Source of the DNA: JACQCE01 sp041484905
GTDB lineage: Bacteria; Nitrospirota; Nitrospiria; JACQCE01
Direction of reading: 5' to 3'
NCBI GenBank assembly: GCA_041484905.1
Contig: JBGPIL010000061.1
Span: 1-11,834, forward strand
DNA length: 11,834 bases
In this document: positions 1 through 4,845 of the stretch, piece after piece
Position numbering within the stretch: the stretch's first letter is position 1
Layout: the number at the start of each line of letters is the position of its first letter
Position numbers and translations under genes: made by a program
The notes under the pieces: generated by a model
The model's database searches: none
What the model saw: only the letters and a program-made list of their open reading frames with translations
Told to the model about the DNA's origin: nothing

Positions 1-170
1 ACCTTTCCTAAAACACGATCTAAATATTTTCTCGGGATCATTAAATGATCCCCAATTCTGACTGCTTTTATCTGGCCTGACTTAATCTTGTTATAAATAG
101 TAACGCGGCTAACCCTGAAAAGTTTAGCCATCATGGAAACAGATAGGTATTTATTATCTTTATTTATCAT
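1..170 (-). CDS. Excisionase/MerR-type helix-turn-helix DNA-binding protein (partial, runs off left edge)
   Basis: Reading the minus strand from ATG at 170 gives 56 codons open to the window edge, so the C-terminus is missing. The protein begins MINKDNKYLSV and continues with the pattern of the HTH_17/excisionase family: a first helix (SMMAKLFRVS), a recognition helix (RVTIYNKIKSG) and a short beta wing (QIKAVRIGDHLMIPRKYL). Such domains bind DNA as excisionases, as small regulators, or as the antitoxin part of modules whose toxin is often a Fic/Doc protein. Which one applies cannot be decided here because the next gene lies outside the window. No obvious SD precedes the ATG. A sigma70-like promoter and a palindrome lie directly upstream, which suggests autoregulation. 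The gene and its flank are AT-rich, unlike the other genes here, consistent with horizontal acquisition. Confidence 0.8.
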   Translation of the reverse strand, partial: MINKDNKYLSVSMMAKLFRVSRVTIYNKIKSGQIKAVRIGDHLMIPRKYLDRVLGK

Positions 171-180
171 GATGTTGAAT

Positions 181-209
181 ATTATAACGCGTGTGTATAT
201 TCTTTACAA
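181..209 (-). promoter_or_regulatory. Sigma70-type promoter of the HTH gene
   Basis: On the minus strand TTGTAA (204-209) is followed after exactly 17 bases by a perfect TATAAT (181-186). The -10 box ends 11 bases before the ATG at 170, so the mRNA leader would be very short, only a few bases. This fits the lack of a clear SD. The call rests on sequence match and spacing only. Confidence 0.55.
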
Positions 210-217
210 GTGTAAAG
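202..217. promoter_or_regulatory. Palindromic operator candidate over the -35 box
   Basis: CTTTACA (202-208) and TGTAAAG (211-217) form a perfect 7-base inverted repeat with a 2-base centre. It fully covers the -35 box of the HTH-gene promoter, where a bound repressor would block RNA polymerase. The simplest inference is autoregulation by the HTH protein, alone or with a partner. There is no direct proof of binding. Confidence 0.4.
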
Positions 218-241
218 TGTAATTATCTACTGTACAAAACT

Positions 242-358
242 GTTGTTGCTCTACTCGATGTGGGCGCAGCGGGAAAAATCTATGTGACCAATACTCAAGC
301 GAATCAGATTGTTCGGTTCGATGATTTGCTCGGTTCTGGAATGGTTGTATATCCATGA
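242..358 (+). pseudogene. Fragment of an NHL-repeat (beta-propeller) protein
   Basis: The frame ending at TGA 356-358 reads ...GKIYVTNTQANQIVRFDD followed by LLGSGMVVYP. This closely matches one blade of NHL-repeat/SMP-30-like propellers, whose usual pattern is G-x-IYV-x-[DN]-x-x-x-N-x-IVR-[FM]-DD followed by a T-G-x-G-like turn. Only about one blade is present, with no start codon in a sensible position, no SD and no further blades on either side, so it is read as a relic of a larger gene. The frame stays open upstream into the AT-rich flank, so the left boundary is approximate. It lies where AT-rich sequence gives way to sequence of normal composition and may mark a deletion or insertion junction. 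Confidence 0.5.
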
Positions 359-405
359 AAACGGGTTTTCTGAATCATTAGTTAGGGTCTGAAATAAATA
401 CTCCT

Positions 406-645
406 TTATAGATATTTCACCAGCTTTCGCTCAAACGCCGGAAAATAAGTCGAGATCACGGTCACGTCAAACCGCGAGAGGATCGATTCTTTCGGTTCGT
501 GATCGAGTAAAAACTTAAACGCCGCCTCGATGCAGCGGGCGGCGCTGACTTTCCCTCCGGTCAACTTCTGATGCGTCGCCTGCGTCATCGTGACCCGATG
601 CTGGGTGGTGCTCTTCCCCTCCCGCACGGTCACGAGAAAGGCCAT
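406..645 (-). CDS. Small conserved hypothetical protein (79 aa)
   Basis: The protein begins MAFLVTVREGKSTTQHRVTM and ends with a conserved-looking block (AAFKFLLDHEPKESILSRFD, then VTVISTYFPAFERKLVKYL). I recall similar short proteins of unknown function with an EPKESILSRFD...YFP.FE motif in several bacterial groups, but I cannot name a function. It is soluble-looking, with no signal peptide or membrane segment: a beta-rich N-terminal half followed by a helical half. The start at 645 is chosen because AAGGAG (651-656) sits 5 bases upstream. The frame could begin at ATG 705 (99 aa), but that start has no good SD and lies only a few bases after the predicted transcription start. The gene stands alone and is divergent from the exported-protein gene at 1091. 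Confidence 0.85.
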   Translation of the reverse strand: MAFLVTVREGKSTTQHRVTMTQATHQKLTGGKVSAARCIEAAFKFLLDHEPKESILSRFDVTVISTYFPAFERKLVKYL

Positions 646-714
646 TGGATCTCCTTGGGGGTTGTCTGCGGAGGTTTGTTGAACGGTAATGGTATGGGGT
701 GACATGGCAGGTGT

Positions 715-743
715 ACTGTAATGTGCCGAAGATAGAGGGTCAA
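715..743 (-). promoter_or_regulatory. Sigma70-type promoter of the 79-aa gene
   Basis: On the minus strand TTGACC (738-743) is followed after 17 bases by TACAGT (715-720). Transcription would begin near 708, giving a leader of about 60 bases before the SD-preceded ATG at 645. The -35 box touches the first unit of the heptamer array, so the repeat element ends exactly at this promoter. Confidence 0.5.
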
Positions 744-791
744 GTAGACAGTAGACAGTAGGCGGTAGGCGGTAGACAGTAGACAGTAGAC
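743..791 (+). repeat. Heptamer tandem array (7 units)
   Basis: Seven consecutive 7-base units begin at 743, 750, 757, 764, 771, 778 and 785. They read AGTAGAC, AGTAGAC, AGTAGGC, GGTAGGC, GGTAGAC, AGTAGAC and AGTAGAC, followed by AGG. Variation is confined to A/G transitions at two positions. There are no spacers. The unit resembles in scale the heptanucleotide tandem repeats known from cyanobacterial intergenic regions. Confidence 0.9.
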
Positions 792-840
792 AGGCAAGGA
801 AGAGAGACAGATTCTCACGATAGTTTCTATTTTGTATTCC

Positions 841-882
841 TGACTCCTGCCTACTGACTCCTGCCTACTGACCCCTGCCTAC
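841..882 (-). repeat. 14-base tandem array (3 units), complementary in kind to the heptamer array
   Basis: Three 14-base units begin at 841, 855 and 869: TGACTCCTGCCTAC twice, then TGACCCCTGCCTAC. Read on the minus strand, each unit is two heptamers (GTAGGCA plus GGAGTCA or GGGGTCA), so the array is the same heptamer family in the opposite orientation. Confidence 0.9.
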
Positions 883-970
883 CGACACTTGTGTTCACAT
901 CACCCTGAACACCCATACACACTTCGCCGATAAAGCAGACCTCGGAAATTCTGACCCGCTGTGTTGATCA

Positions 971-996
971 GAGCGAATAATCACGGAAATTCGCTC
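971..996. promoter_or_regulatory. Perfect 8-base dyad upstream of the exported-protein gene
   Basis: GAGCGAAT (971-978) and ATTCGCTC (989-996) are perfect inverted copies separated by 10 bases. The centre-to-centre distance of 18 bases puts both halves on roughly the same face of the helix, as for a dimeric regulator. It lies about 95 bases before the ATG at 1091, just upstream of a possible sigma-54 promoter. No family is assigned. Confidence 0.35.
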
Positions 997-1007
997 GCTT
1001 TCCTCAA

Positions 1008-1024
1008 TTGGCACGGCGCGTGCG
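1008..1024 (+). promoter_or_regulatory. Possible sigma-54 promoter
   Basis: TTGGCACG (1008-1015), 4 bases, then GTGCG (1020-1024) matches the sigma-54 consensus TTGGCACR-N4-TTGCW at all but two positions. The invariant GG (-24) and GC (-12) are correctly spaced, and the element lies 66 bases before the ATG at 1091. A single match in GC-rich DNA can occur by chance, so this is tentative. No better sigma70 promoter was found in front of the gene. Confidence 0.3.
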
Positions 1025-1090
1025 TTTGTGTAGGGGCAACGACCGTTGGCAGAGGGCCACGGGTCGAACCCACACAAGGAGGGCATTCCG

Positions 1091-1456
1091 ATGAAACGAT
1101 TTTCAACACTGATGGCCGTGGTCATGCTCATGGCATTCTGGTCCGGCGCGGCGCTGGCCGGCGAGCCGGCTGCGGATTCGGCGGCGAAAAAGTCGGCTGC
1201 TGCCGAGCGGCTGAACAGCCCCAGGACAACGACCGGCGAGGTGATGGAGATGACGCCGGGGAAATCGGTCCAGATCAAAGAGGAAACGGGCAAGGTGCAC
1301 AACTACGGCCTGACTAAGAGCACGAAGATCGATGGCGACTTGCAGGTCGGTACGATGATCACGGTGGTGTCGACCGGCCGGTGGGCGCGCGAGATTGCCG
1401 TGCAGCCGGAGAAGTCGGAGAAGATAAATCCGCTTGGGCCGCAAGCAAAGAATTAA
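1091..1456 (+). CDS. Small exported protein of unknown function (121 aa)
   Basis: AGGAGG (1077-1082) lies 8 bases before the ATG at 1091, which decides this start over an ATG at 1046 in the same frame. The N-terminus is a typical Sec signal peptide: MKR, a hydrophobic core (LMAVVMLMAFW) and an A-x-A site (AALA/GEP), with cleavage expected after residue 23. The mature part is about 98 residues: a short Ala/Lys-rich linker (about 24-45), then a beta-rich domain with RTTTGEVMEMTPGKSVQIKE, HNYGLTKSTKIDGDLQVGT and ITVVSTGRWAREIAVQPE. The pattern (G-x-V, then a charged beta hairpin, then x-V-G-x-x-I-x-V) recalls small DUF5666-like or OB/SH3-like periplasmic barrels, but no firm family call is possible. 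There is no cysteine near the cleavage site, so it is not a lipoprotein. It is followed by a strong terminator and appears monocistronic. Confidence 0.85.
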   Translation: MKRFSTLMAVVMLMAFWSGAALAGEPAADSAAKKSAAAERLNSPRTTTGEVMEMTPGKSVQIKEETGKVHNYGLTKSTKIDGDLQVGTMITVVSTGRWAREIAVQPEKSEKINPLGPQAKN

Positions 1457-1494
1457 GCTGCACAACACCCCGGAATGGGGGAGCGGGATTGGTC

Positions 1495-1527
1495 AAAAGG
1501 GTCGCGGTTTGCCGCCGCGACCCTTTT
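1495..1527 (+). terminator. Strong intrinsic terminator of the exported-protein gene
   Basis: AAAAGGGTCGCGG (1495-1507) pairs perfectly with CCGCGACCCTTTT (1515-1527) around a 7-base loop. The 13-base stem ends in A4/T4, so it could act on either strand. It lies 38 bases after the stop codon at 1456. Confidence 0.85.
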
Positions 1528-1532
1528 GCTTG

Positions 1533-1565
1533 TAGTGGCTCGCGCTTGTCAGCGGCCACTATTTT
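1533..1565 (+). terminator. Second terminator-like hairpin in tandem
   Basis: TAGTGGC (1533-1539) pairs perfectly with GCCACTA (1555-1561). An inner CGC/GCG stem (1541-1543 with 1552-1554) is separated from it by one bulged T, and TTTT follows (1562-1565). Five bases separate it from the first hairpin. It would insulate the glyQ promoter from read-through. Confidence 0.6.
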
Positions 1566-1588
1566 CAAAATGAAACGCTGCGAATCTC

Positions 1589-1618
1589 TTGACAGCTCTC
1601 GCTTATTTTTGCTACGGT
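1589..1618 (+). promoter_or_regulatory. Sigma70-type promoter of the glyQ-glyS-ppdK operon
   Basis: A perfect TTGACA (1589-1594) is followed after 18 bases by TACGGT (1613-1618), with a TG two bases ahead of it (1610-1611), giving an extended -10 form. Transcription would start near 1625 and leave a leader of about 90 bases before glyQ. The leader shows no T-box signature. GATGG (1699-1703) can pair with CCATC (1712-1716) directly before the GTG start. Confidence 0.6.
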
Positions 1619-1716
1619 TGCGAGGACTTTTGTATGTGATGGTGCAGGGATGCGGCTGATCATTTCGGCGAGGTTCAAACGCGCTGGTCAAGGGATCGGA
1701 TGGTGGTGGATCCATC

Positions 1717-2724
1717 GTGACTGTCCAGGAGTTAATCAATAAACTCAACGAGTTTTGGAGTAAGCAGGGTTGTAGTATTGTCCAACCGTATGACCGCCCC
1801 GTCGGGGCGGGGACGTTCCATCCGGCCACTTTTTTCAGAGTCTTAGGCCCCGAGCCCTGGCGCGTGGGCTATGTGCAGCCGACTCGACGCCCTACCGACG
1901 GCCGCTACGGGGAGAACCCCAACCGCCTTCAGCATTATTATCAGTATCAGGTGATCCTCAAGCCGGCTCCGAGCAACAGCCAGGAGCTCTATTTGGCCAG
2001 CTTATCCCACTTAGGTATTAAAAAAACCGATCATGACATTCGATTTCTCCACGATGACTGGGAATCTCCCACTCTTGGCGCATGGGGATTGGGATGGGAG
2101 GTTCGGCTGGATGGCATGGAAATCACCCAGTTTACCTATTTTCAGGAGGTGGGCGGGCTTGCGCTGGAGCCGATTGCGGTTGAGCTGACCTATGGCATCG
2201 AGCGGTTGTCACTCTACCTGCAAGGGGTGGAGAGTGTCTTTGATCTTGAGTGGGGTGGGGGAATCAGCTACGGCGAATTGTTCCATACGGCAGAAGCCCA
2301 ATTCTCCCGGTACAACTTTGAAAAGTCCGACGCCCAGCAGTTGCTGCACTTTTTTAACGGGTGCGAACAGGAGGCGAACGCCCTGTTGGCCGATCATGGA
2401 ACCAGTCATGGGGTGAAACATGGGGCCGGGCATCAGGTTGATCAGCAGCCCGATCAAAAGACTGATAAGAACGGCGCGCCCGCGTTGATCCTGCCCGCAT
2501 ATGACGCCTGTCTGCAATTGTCCCATCTGTTTAACCTGCTGGATGCCCGAGGCGCGTTGAGCGTGACGGAACGGGCGCGCTACATTGGGCGCGTGCGCAG
2601 CGTGGCCCGACGGTGCGCGCAGGGGTATCTTGCGTTGCGGGAGGCGCAGGGTTTTCCGCTCCTCGAGCGCTCCGCCGGCGGTACGCACGACAGACGACGC
2701 AAGGCGAGGGTCAGTCATGAGTAA
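1717..2724 (+). CDS. glyQ: Glycyl-tRNA synthetase alpha subunit
   Basis: This is the catalytic subunit of the alpha2beta2 glycyl-tRNA synthetase, a class II enzyme that charges tRNA-Gly with glycine using ATP in the cytoplasm. The 335-aa protein matches the family throughout: FWSKQGCSIVQPYDRPVGAG near the N-terminus, the motif 2 region (VQPTRRPTDGRYGENPNRLQ, then HYYQYQVILKP), DIRFLHDDWESPTLGAWGLG, the motif 3 region (VELTYGIERLSLYLQG) and FNLLDARGALSVTERARYI. The start is GTG at 1717; no ATG or better start occurs in frame back to the stop at 1657, and the SD is poor (GGTGG). It is longer than the usual ~300 aa because of an insertion at about 226-256 (HGxx repeats, then a Gln/Asp-rich stretch) and a basic C-terminal tail. 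Its last 8 bases overlap glyS, implying coupled translation. Confidence 0.97.
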   Translation: MTVQELINKLNEFWSKQGCSIVQPYDRPVGAGTFHPATFFRVLGPEPWRVGYVQPTRRPTDGRYGENPNRLQHYYQYQVILKPAPSNSQELYLASLSHLGIKKTDHDIRFLHDDWESPTLGAWGLGWEVRLDGMEITQFTYFQEVGGLALEPIAVELTYGIERLSLYLQGVESVFDLEWGGGISYGELFHTAEAQFSRYNFEKSDAQQLLHFFNGCEQEANALLADHGTSHGVKHGAGHQVDQQPDQKTDKNGAPALILPAYDACLQLSHLFNLLDARGALSVTERARYIGRVRSVARRCAQGYLALREAQGFPLLERSAGGTHDRRRKARVSHE

Positions 2725-4843
2725 GCTTGGGGGTAAATTGGGGGGTGAGCTGCTGCTGGAGATCGGCGTGGAGGAGGTGCCCGCGTTTCTCGTGCGCTCG
2801 ACGCTCGATCAGTTGCGCGACCGGGCGACGGAGTTATTCACGCTGGCCCGGTTGGAGGCGCGGGAGGTGCGCAGTTACGGCACGCCCCGCCGGCTCGTGC
2901 TCTCGGCCGTGCTGCCAAACAGGCAGCAGGCGCTGGTGACGGACGTGACGGGGCCGCCGGCTGCTGCCGCCTATGATGCCGGGGGCAAACCGACGGCTGC
3001 GGCCGTCGGTTTCGCCGCCTCGCAAGGGGTGAAAGTCACCGATTTGCAGATTGTGAAAACCGGCAAGGGCGACTATGTGGCCGTCCGTGTGACGCAGCCG
3101 GCGCTGCCGACGGCGAACGTTCTCAAGCAACTCTTGCCCACGCTGGTGGGGCAACTGCAATTTCCCAAGATGATGCACTGGCATGAGGGCGGGCAGCGCT
3201 TTATCCGGCCGTTGCGCTGGCTGGTGGCGCTCTTCGACCGGCAGGTGATTCCGTTCGCGTTTGCCGATGTGACGAGCGGCCGCCGCTCCGTCGGCCATCG
3301 GGCGCTCTCCCCCGGTGCGGTGACGATTGCTCGTGCGGCCGATTATCAGTCCCGTTTACGTCGCGCCTGCGTCCTGGTCGATGATGAGGAGCGGCGTTCG
3401 GCCATTGTTCAGGGGGTGCGCGATCGGGCCACGGCGCTGGGGGCCTCGCTACTCGATGAAGAGGCGGTGACGACGCAGGCGGTCTACAGCAGCGAATGGC
3501 CGGTGGTGGTGGAGGGCGGGTTTGACCGCGCCTATCTGACCCTGCCGAAGGCATTGCTGGTGGCGGTGCTCGAACATCAGCAGGGCTATTTCGGCCTGCA
3601 GAAGCAGGGCAAACTCCTGCCCCGTTTTCTCTGCGTGGTGGACGGCGGCGCGCGCCAGCAGACCTCCACGCGGCTGGCGACGATGATCAAAGGCCACGAG
3701 CGGGTGCTGAAGGCCCGTCTGGAGGACGCCCGGTTCTATCTCAAGCAGGATCTGGCGGTCACGCTCTCCGACCGGGTCGCGACGCTCAAGGGCGTGACCT
3801 TTCACGAGAAACTGGGCAGCCTGCACGACAAAACCACGCGGGTGGTGGAACTGGCGCGCTGGCTCGCGCCAAAACTTGGTATCGATGTGAAAGAAGCCGA
3901 GCAGGCGGCGCGGCTCTCGAAGGCCGATCTGGTGACGGGGCTGGTGCGGGAGTTTCCCGAATTGCAGGGCGTGATCGGCGGCGACTATGCGGCCCGGCAG
4001 GGCGAAGCCCCCGCCGTGGCGACGGCCATCGCCGAGCACTACCGGCCGAGGTTTACCGGCGATGCGCTGCCGTTGTCATCGCTGGGGCAACTGCTCTCGC
4101 TTGCCGACAAGGTCGACACGATCGTTGGGTATTTCGGCGTCGGCCTGGCATCGACCGGATCGGAGGACCCGTATGCGCTCCGGCGGCAGGCGGCCGGGAT
4201 TGTGCAAATCGCCGCGCTGCATCCCGGACTCGATCTGTCGGCTCTTCTGAATCAGGCGAACGCGCTCTTGAAGTCGACCAAAGGCTGGCGGGACGGCACG
4301 GTGGAGGCCGTCAGGAAATTTTTAGGTCAACGATTAGAATGGCAGTTGCTGTCCGAGGGCTACACGAACGAACTTGTGGCCGCGGTGCTGGCGGGCGAGT
4401 GGAACAATCCGGCCGGCGCGCAGCGATGGATCGCGGCGTTGCAGGCGATTCTGGCCACGCCGGCGGGTGAGGATCTGTTGACCGTCTACCGGCGAGTTGG
4501 GCGGATCGTGCCGGCGGGGTTTTCGGGGACGCTCCAGCCGGAACAGTTCACCGAGGTGGAAGAGCGGCAACTCTATGCCGCGTGCGAGGCGGCGGGCCGC
4601 GAGATGGCCGCCGCGCCGGATGCTGAGGCTGCGCTGATTGTGCTGGCTCGTTTACGGTCGCCGGTTGATGCGTTTTTTAACAAGGTGATGGTGATGGCGA
4701 AGGAGCAGGCTGTGCAGACCAAGCGGCTGGCTTTAGTGAATGAAGTGAAAAAACTTTTTCAACCCATTGCGGACTTTTCGAAAATTTCAGCAGCGCCCTC
4801 GTCGCCGGCGGCGGCGCAGGCGGATCGAGTCAGGGAGGTTTGA
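2717..4843 (+). CDS. glyS: Glycyl-tRNA synthetase beta subunit
   Basis: This is the tRNA-binding partner of GlyQ in the heterotetrameric synthetase. The 708 residues compare with about 690 in E. coli. The N-terminus (LLLEIGVEEVPAFLVRSTLD) and YGTPRRLVL are typical. Further family blocks are FIRPLRWLVALF, GHRALSP, EWPVVVEGGFD, QGYFGLQKQGKLLPRFLCVV, HERVLKARLEDARFYLKQD, EKLGSLHDKT (HD-like region), VTGLVREFPELQGVIGGDYA, HYRPRFTGDALP and EDPYALRRQAAGIVQI. The C-terminal anticodon-binding (DALR-like) region includes PVDAFFNKVMVMA. The ATG at 2717 lies within the last codons of glyQ and has a GAGGG 7 bases upstream. The frame is open back to 2585, but earlier starts would lie deep in glyQ. The final ~18 residues are a low-complexity Ala/Ser/Pro tail. 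ppdK begins 2 bases after the stop. Confidence 0.97.
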   Translation: MSKLGGKLGGELLLEIGVEEVPAFLVRSTLDQLRDRATELFTLARLEAREVRSYGTPRRLVLSAVLPNRQQALVTDVTGPPAAAAYDAGGKPTAAAVGFAASQGVKVTDLQIVKTGKGDYVAVRVTQPALPTANVLKQLLPTLVGQLQFPKMMHWHEGGQRFIRPLRWLVALFDRQVIPFAFADVTSGRRSVGHRALSPGAVTIARAADYQSRLRRACVLVDDEERRSAIVQGVRDRATALGASLLDEEAVTTQAVYSSEWPVVVEGGFDRAYLTLPKALLVAVLEHQQGYFGLQKQGKLLPRFLCVVDGGARQQTSTRLATMIKGHERVLKARLEDARFYLKQDLAVTLSDRVATLKGVTFHEKLGSLHDKTTRVVELARWLAPKLGIDVKEAEQAARLSKADLVTGLVREFPELQGVIGGDYAARQGEAPAVATAIAEHYRPRFTGDALPLSSLGQLLSLADKVDTIVGYFGVGLASTGSEDPYALRRQAAGIVQIAALHPGLDLSALLNQANALLKSTKGWRDGTVEAVRKFLGQRLEWQLLSEGYTNELVAAVLAGEWNNPAGAQRWIAALQAILATPAGEDLLTVYRRVGRIVPAGFSGTLQPEQFTEVEERQLYAACEAAGREMAAAPDAEAALIVLARLRSPVDAFFNKVMVMAKEQAVQTKRLALVNEVKKLFQPIADFSKISAAPSSPAAAQADRVREV

Positions 4844-4845
4844 TT

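Larger units (their letters stand above)
741..891. repeat. Paired short-tandem-repeat element forming a long imperfect inverted repeat
   Basis: The arm 741-794 (heptamer array with CAAGT at its outer end) aligns with the reverse complement of 839-891, which also begins CAAGT at its outer end. Seven heptamer steps correspond, with a one-base gap and scattered, mostly transition, mismatches, so a transcript could fold into a stem of about 50 base pairs with G-U pairs. The centre (795-838, 44 bases) is richer in A and T and not repetitive. The shared outer ends and the abrupt borders make it look like a discrete element. No coding capacity and no clear target-site duplication were seen. Confidence 0.6.
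646..1090. other. 445-base divergent intergenic region
   Basis: No gene is supported here. The region contains, in order, the leader and promoter of the minus-strand 79-aa gene (646-743), a paired tandem-repeat element (741-891), a stretch without recognised features (892-970), a perfect 8-base dyad (971-996), a possible sigma-54 promoter (1008-1024) and the SD of the exported-protein gene (AGGAGG, 1077-1082). Open frames on both strands (for example 895-1302 minus and 961-1317 plus) have no family resemblance and no SD. Confidence 0.7.

Noticed and set aside
743..882. CRISPR array
   Set aside because: Units are 7 or 14 bases and directly adjacent, without spacers; there are no cas genes in the window.
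1046..1090. Upstream in-frame start of the exported protein
   Set aside because: It would place 15 polar residues ahead of a clean signal peptide, and the SD serves the ATG at 1091.
895..1317. Open frames on both strands before and over the exported-protein gene
   Set aside because: They lack SD sequences and family resemblance, and they overlap a gene with signal peptide, strong SD and terminator.
1570..1659. 29-codon frame starting MKRCESLD upstream of glyQ, as leader peptide
   Set aside because: It lies over the predicted glyQ promoter, so most of it would not be transcribed from there; it has no SD and no run of glycine codons.
1619..1716. T-box or other riboswitch in the glyQ leader
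   Set aside because: No T-box consensus block and no terminator/antiterminator pair are visible in the roughly 90-base leader.
2585..2716. Earlier start of glyS inside glyQ
   Set aside because: The family begins at ATG 2717; the extra 44 residues are an out-of-frame reading of glyQ.
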